Below are positions 24,926 through 25,375 of a stretch of DNA of 25,375 nt, in pieces. The DNA comes from UBA1067 sp963661055. GTDB taxonomy: Bacteria > Verrucomicrobiota > Kiritimatiellia > RFP12 > UBA1067. The position numbers were made by a program, and so were the translations under genes. Numbering within the stretch: the stretch's first letter is position 1; each line of letters opens with the position of its first letter. The stretch lies in assembly GCA_963661055.1 (NCBI GenBank), contig CAVLAC010000013.1:1-25375 (forward strand). Reading direction: 5' to 3'. The notes beneath the pieces are model-generated. The model was not told the DNA's origin and searched no databases. It was given only the letters and a program-made list of their open reading frames with translations.

Positions 24926-24955
24926 ATTATACCACAAATCGCGCCGCGAGGGCAA
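24926..24955 (-). promoter_or_regulatory. Promoter of the R-M operon
   Basis: On the minus strand TTGCCC (24955-24950) and TATAAT (24931-24926) are separated by 18 bases, with TGG before the -10 box (extended -10). Transcription should start near 24919, about 32 bases before the hsdR ATG. The promoter lies between the small GntR-like ORF and hsdR, so that ORF could bind nearby. Confidence 0.75.
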
Positions 24956-24971
24956 TAACATTTCTCTCATC

Positions 24972-25130
24972 TCACCCCCACATACGCTCGTTCTCGGCGA
25001 GGAGGCGTTCACGAAGTGCCGCGAGTCCCGTCTCACTTGGGAAGAGACTATGTGGCTTATAATGCCCATTACGGATATCCGCAATAAGCTCCTTCAGGAC
25101 TTGCGCCGATCTGGAATTCTCCTTCTTCAT
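24972..25130 (-). CDS. Small winged-helix (GntR-like) fragment or regulator
   Basis: The ATG at 25130 opens a 52-residue ORF. Residues about 10-37 read like the first part of a GntR winged helix: QVLKELIADIRNGHYKP followed by FPSETGLA, matching the family's I-x-x-G-x-Y-x-x-G-x-x-LPSE-x-x-LA. The rest of the domain (the FGVSRxTVR recognition helix) and any effector domain are missing. It ends with a Glu/Arg-rich tail. It may be a truncated regulator remnant or a small DNA-binding protein acting on the R-M promoter just downstream. The longer in-frame extension to 25226 is rejected because a promoter lies inside it. Confidence 0.45.
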   Translation of the reverse strand: MKKENSRSAQVLKELIADIRNGHYKPHSLFPSETGLAALRERLLAENERMWG

Positions 25131-25146
25131 CTCAGTATCTGATAAT

Positions 25147-25175
25147 ATTTTACCATAACCCGCCGCCGAACACAA
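25147..25175 (-). promoter_or_regulatory. Possible promoter of the GntR-like ORF
   Basis: On the minus strand TTGTGT (25175-25170), a 17-base spacer and TAAAAT (25152-25147) with TGG before it form a plausible extended -10 promoter. Transcription would start near 25140, only about 10 bases before the ATG at 25130. Confidence 0.5.
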
Positions 25176-25270
25176 CTCAAAACCGCACTTGTTAAACAAG
25201 TTTTTATTTCCACCCCTTCCCGCCACCCCGCCCTTTATCTCCCGCCGAGTTCACTAAAAAGTTTAACCGT

Positions 25271-25326
25271 GTAGAGTTGTAGAATTGTAGATATGTTTTT
25301 AACACAGAGGCACAGAGGAGTGGAGG
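25271..25326. repeat. Two short tandem repeats at the right edge
   Basis: GTAGAGTT, GTAGAATT and GTAGATAT stand in tandem (25271-25294). Eight bases later CACAGAGG is repeated (25303-25310 and 25311-25318), followed by a degenerate AGTGGAGG. Such 8-base arrays are, to my knowledge, typical intergenic repeats in many bacterial genomes. I see no gene in 25131-25375. Confidence 0.55.
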
Positions 25327-25375
25327 GCGGCTCGTGCGGGTGTCGCCCGACCCGTCGTTGCGCGGTCTCTTGCCG

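Larger units (their letters stand above)
29..25023. repeat. Dispersed heptamer TGCCGCG/CGCGGCA, about 74 copies
   Basis: By eye I count about 42 TGCCGCG and about 32 CGCGGCA copies, against roughly 4 expected for both strands at about half G+C. Many extend to AGTGCCGCG (about 18) or AATTGCCGCG (about 7). Most lie inside genes, often reading as Ala-Ala-Leu or Ile-Ala-Ala. Density is about 3.5 per kb left of 18 kb, four in the RAYT-like gene, but about 1 per kb in hsdR and hsdS and none in hsdM. See the findings for positions and interpretation. Confidence 0.7.

Noticed and set aside
1..25375. CRISPR array, tRNA or rRNA genes
   Set aside because: No regularly spaced direct repeats of suitable length and no clover-leaf or rRNA-like stretch in the few short gaps between genes.

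Overview
This window looks like a bacterial chromosome segment, with roughly half G+C. Every gene I can support lies on the minus strand, so transcription runs from high to low coordinates. The gene set is bacterial housekeeping and envelope genes plus a type I restriction-modification operon. Several long lipoproteins or secreted proteins have no recognisable family. The IS200-like/RAYT protein has a long C-terminal extension of a kind I associate with Verrucomicrobiota/Kiritimatiellota-type (PVC) genomes. I therefore lean towards the PVC superphylum, but this is an inference without any search.

Right part (about 18.7-25.2 kb): a type I R-M operon in the order hsdR, hsdM, RAYT-like gene, hsdS. 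A good extended -10 promoter lies directly upstream of hsdR, and a small GntR-like winged-helix ORF lies upstream of that. hsdM is split by an apparent one-base deletion near 22066. The gene between hsdM and hsdS codes for an HUH (Y1-transposase-like) domain followed by a C-terminal region that looks DprA/SLOG-like. It is fitted into the operon with gaps of only 4 and 1 bases. A long imperfect palindrome beyond hsdS shares an 11-base core with a 12-base inverted repeat inside the RAYT-like gene.

Middle and left part (0.2-18.6 kb): about 20 closely packed, often overlapping genes that probably form one or a few long transcripts starting at a consensus-like promoter near 18.62 kb. In transcription order they are: a SEC-C/YchJ-like protein, a HAD phosphatase, a conserved hypothetical, an orphan ParA, a 47-codon ORF, NAD kinase, a uridine-kinase-family P-loop kinase, an MFS sugar porter, a PhnP-like metallo-hydrolase, a secreted unknown, TsaD, a secreted thioredoxin-fold-like unknown, a 945-residue zinc-ribbon/membrane/discoidin-like protein, HtpX protease, a small membrane protein, NadC, CoaX, a lipoprotein, a beta-lactamase-fold lipoprotein and a histidine phosphatase. 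NAD and CoA cofactor synthesis (nadC, coaX, nadK), tRNA t6A modification (tsaD) and envelope quality control (htpX and the lipoproteins) are the recognisable themes.

The most striking signal outside the genes is a dispersed heptamer, TGCCGCG/CGCGGCA. I counted about 74 copies by eye, against about 4 expected by chance. It is often extended to AAGTGCCGCG or AATTGCCGCG, occurs in both orientations, and is sparse in the R-M genes. It resembles an uptake-sequence or other chromosome-wide signature. Both window edges hold short intergenic repeats and hairpins. I see no tRNA, rRNA or CRISPR array and no complete insertion sequence with ends.
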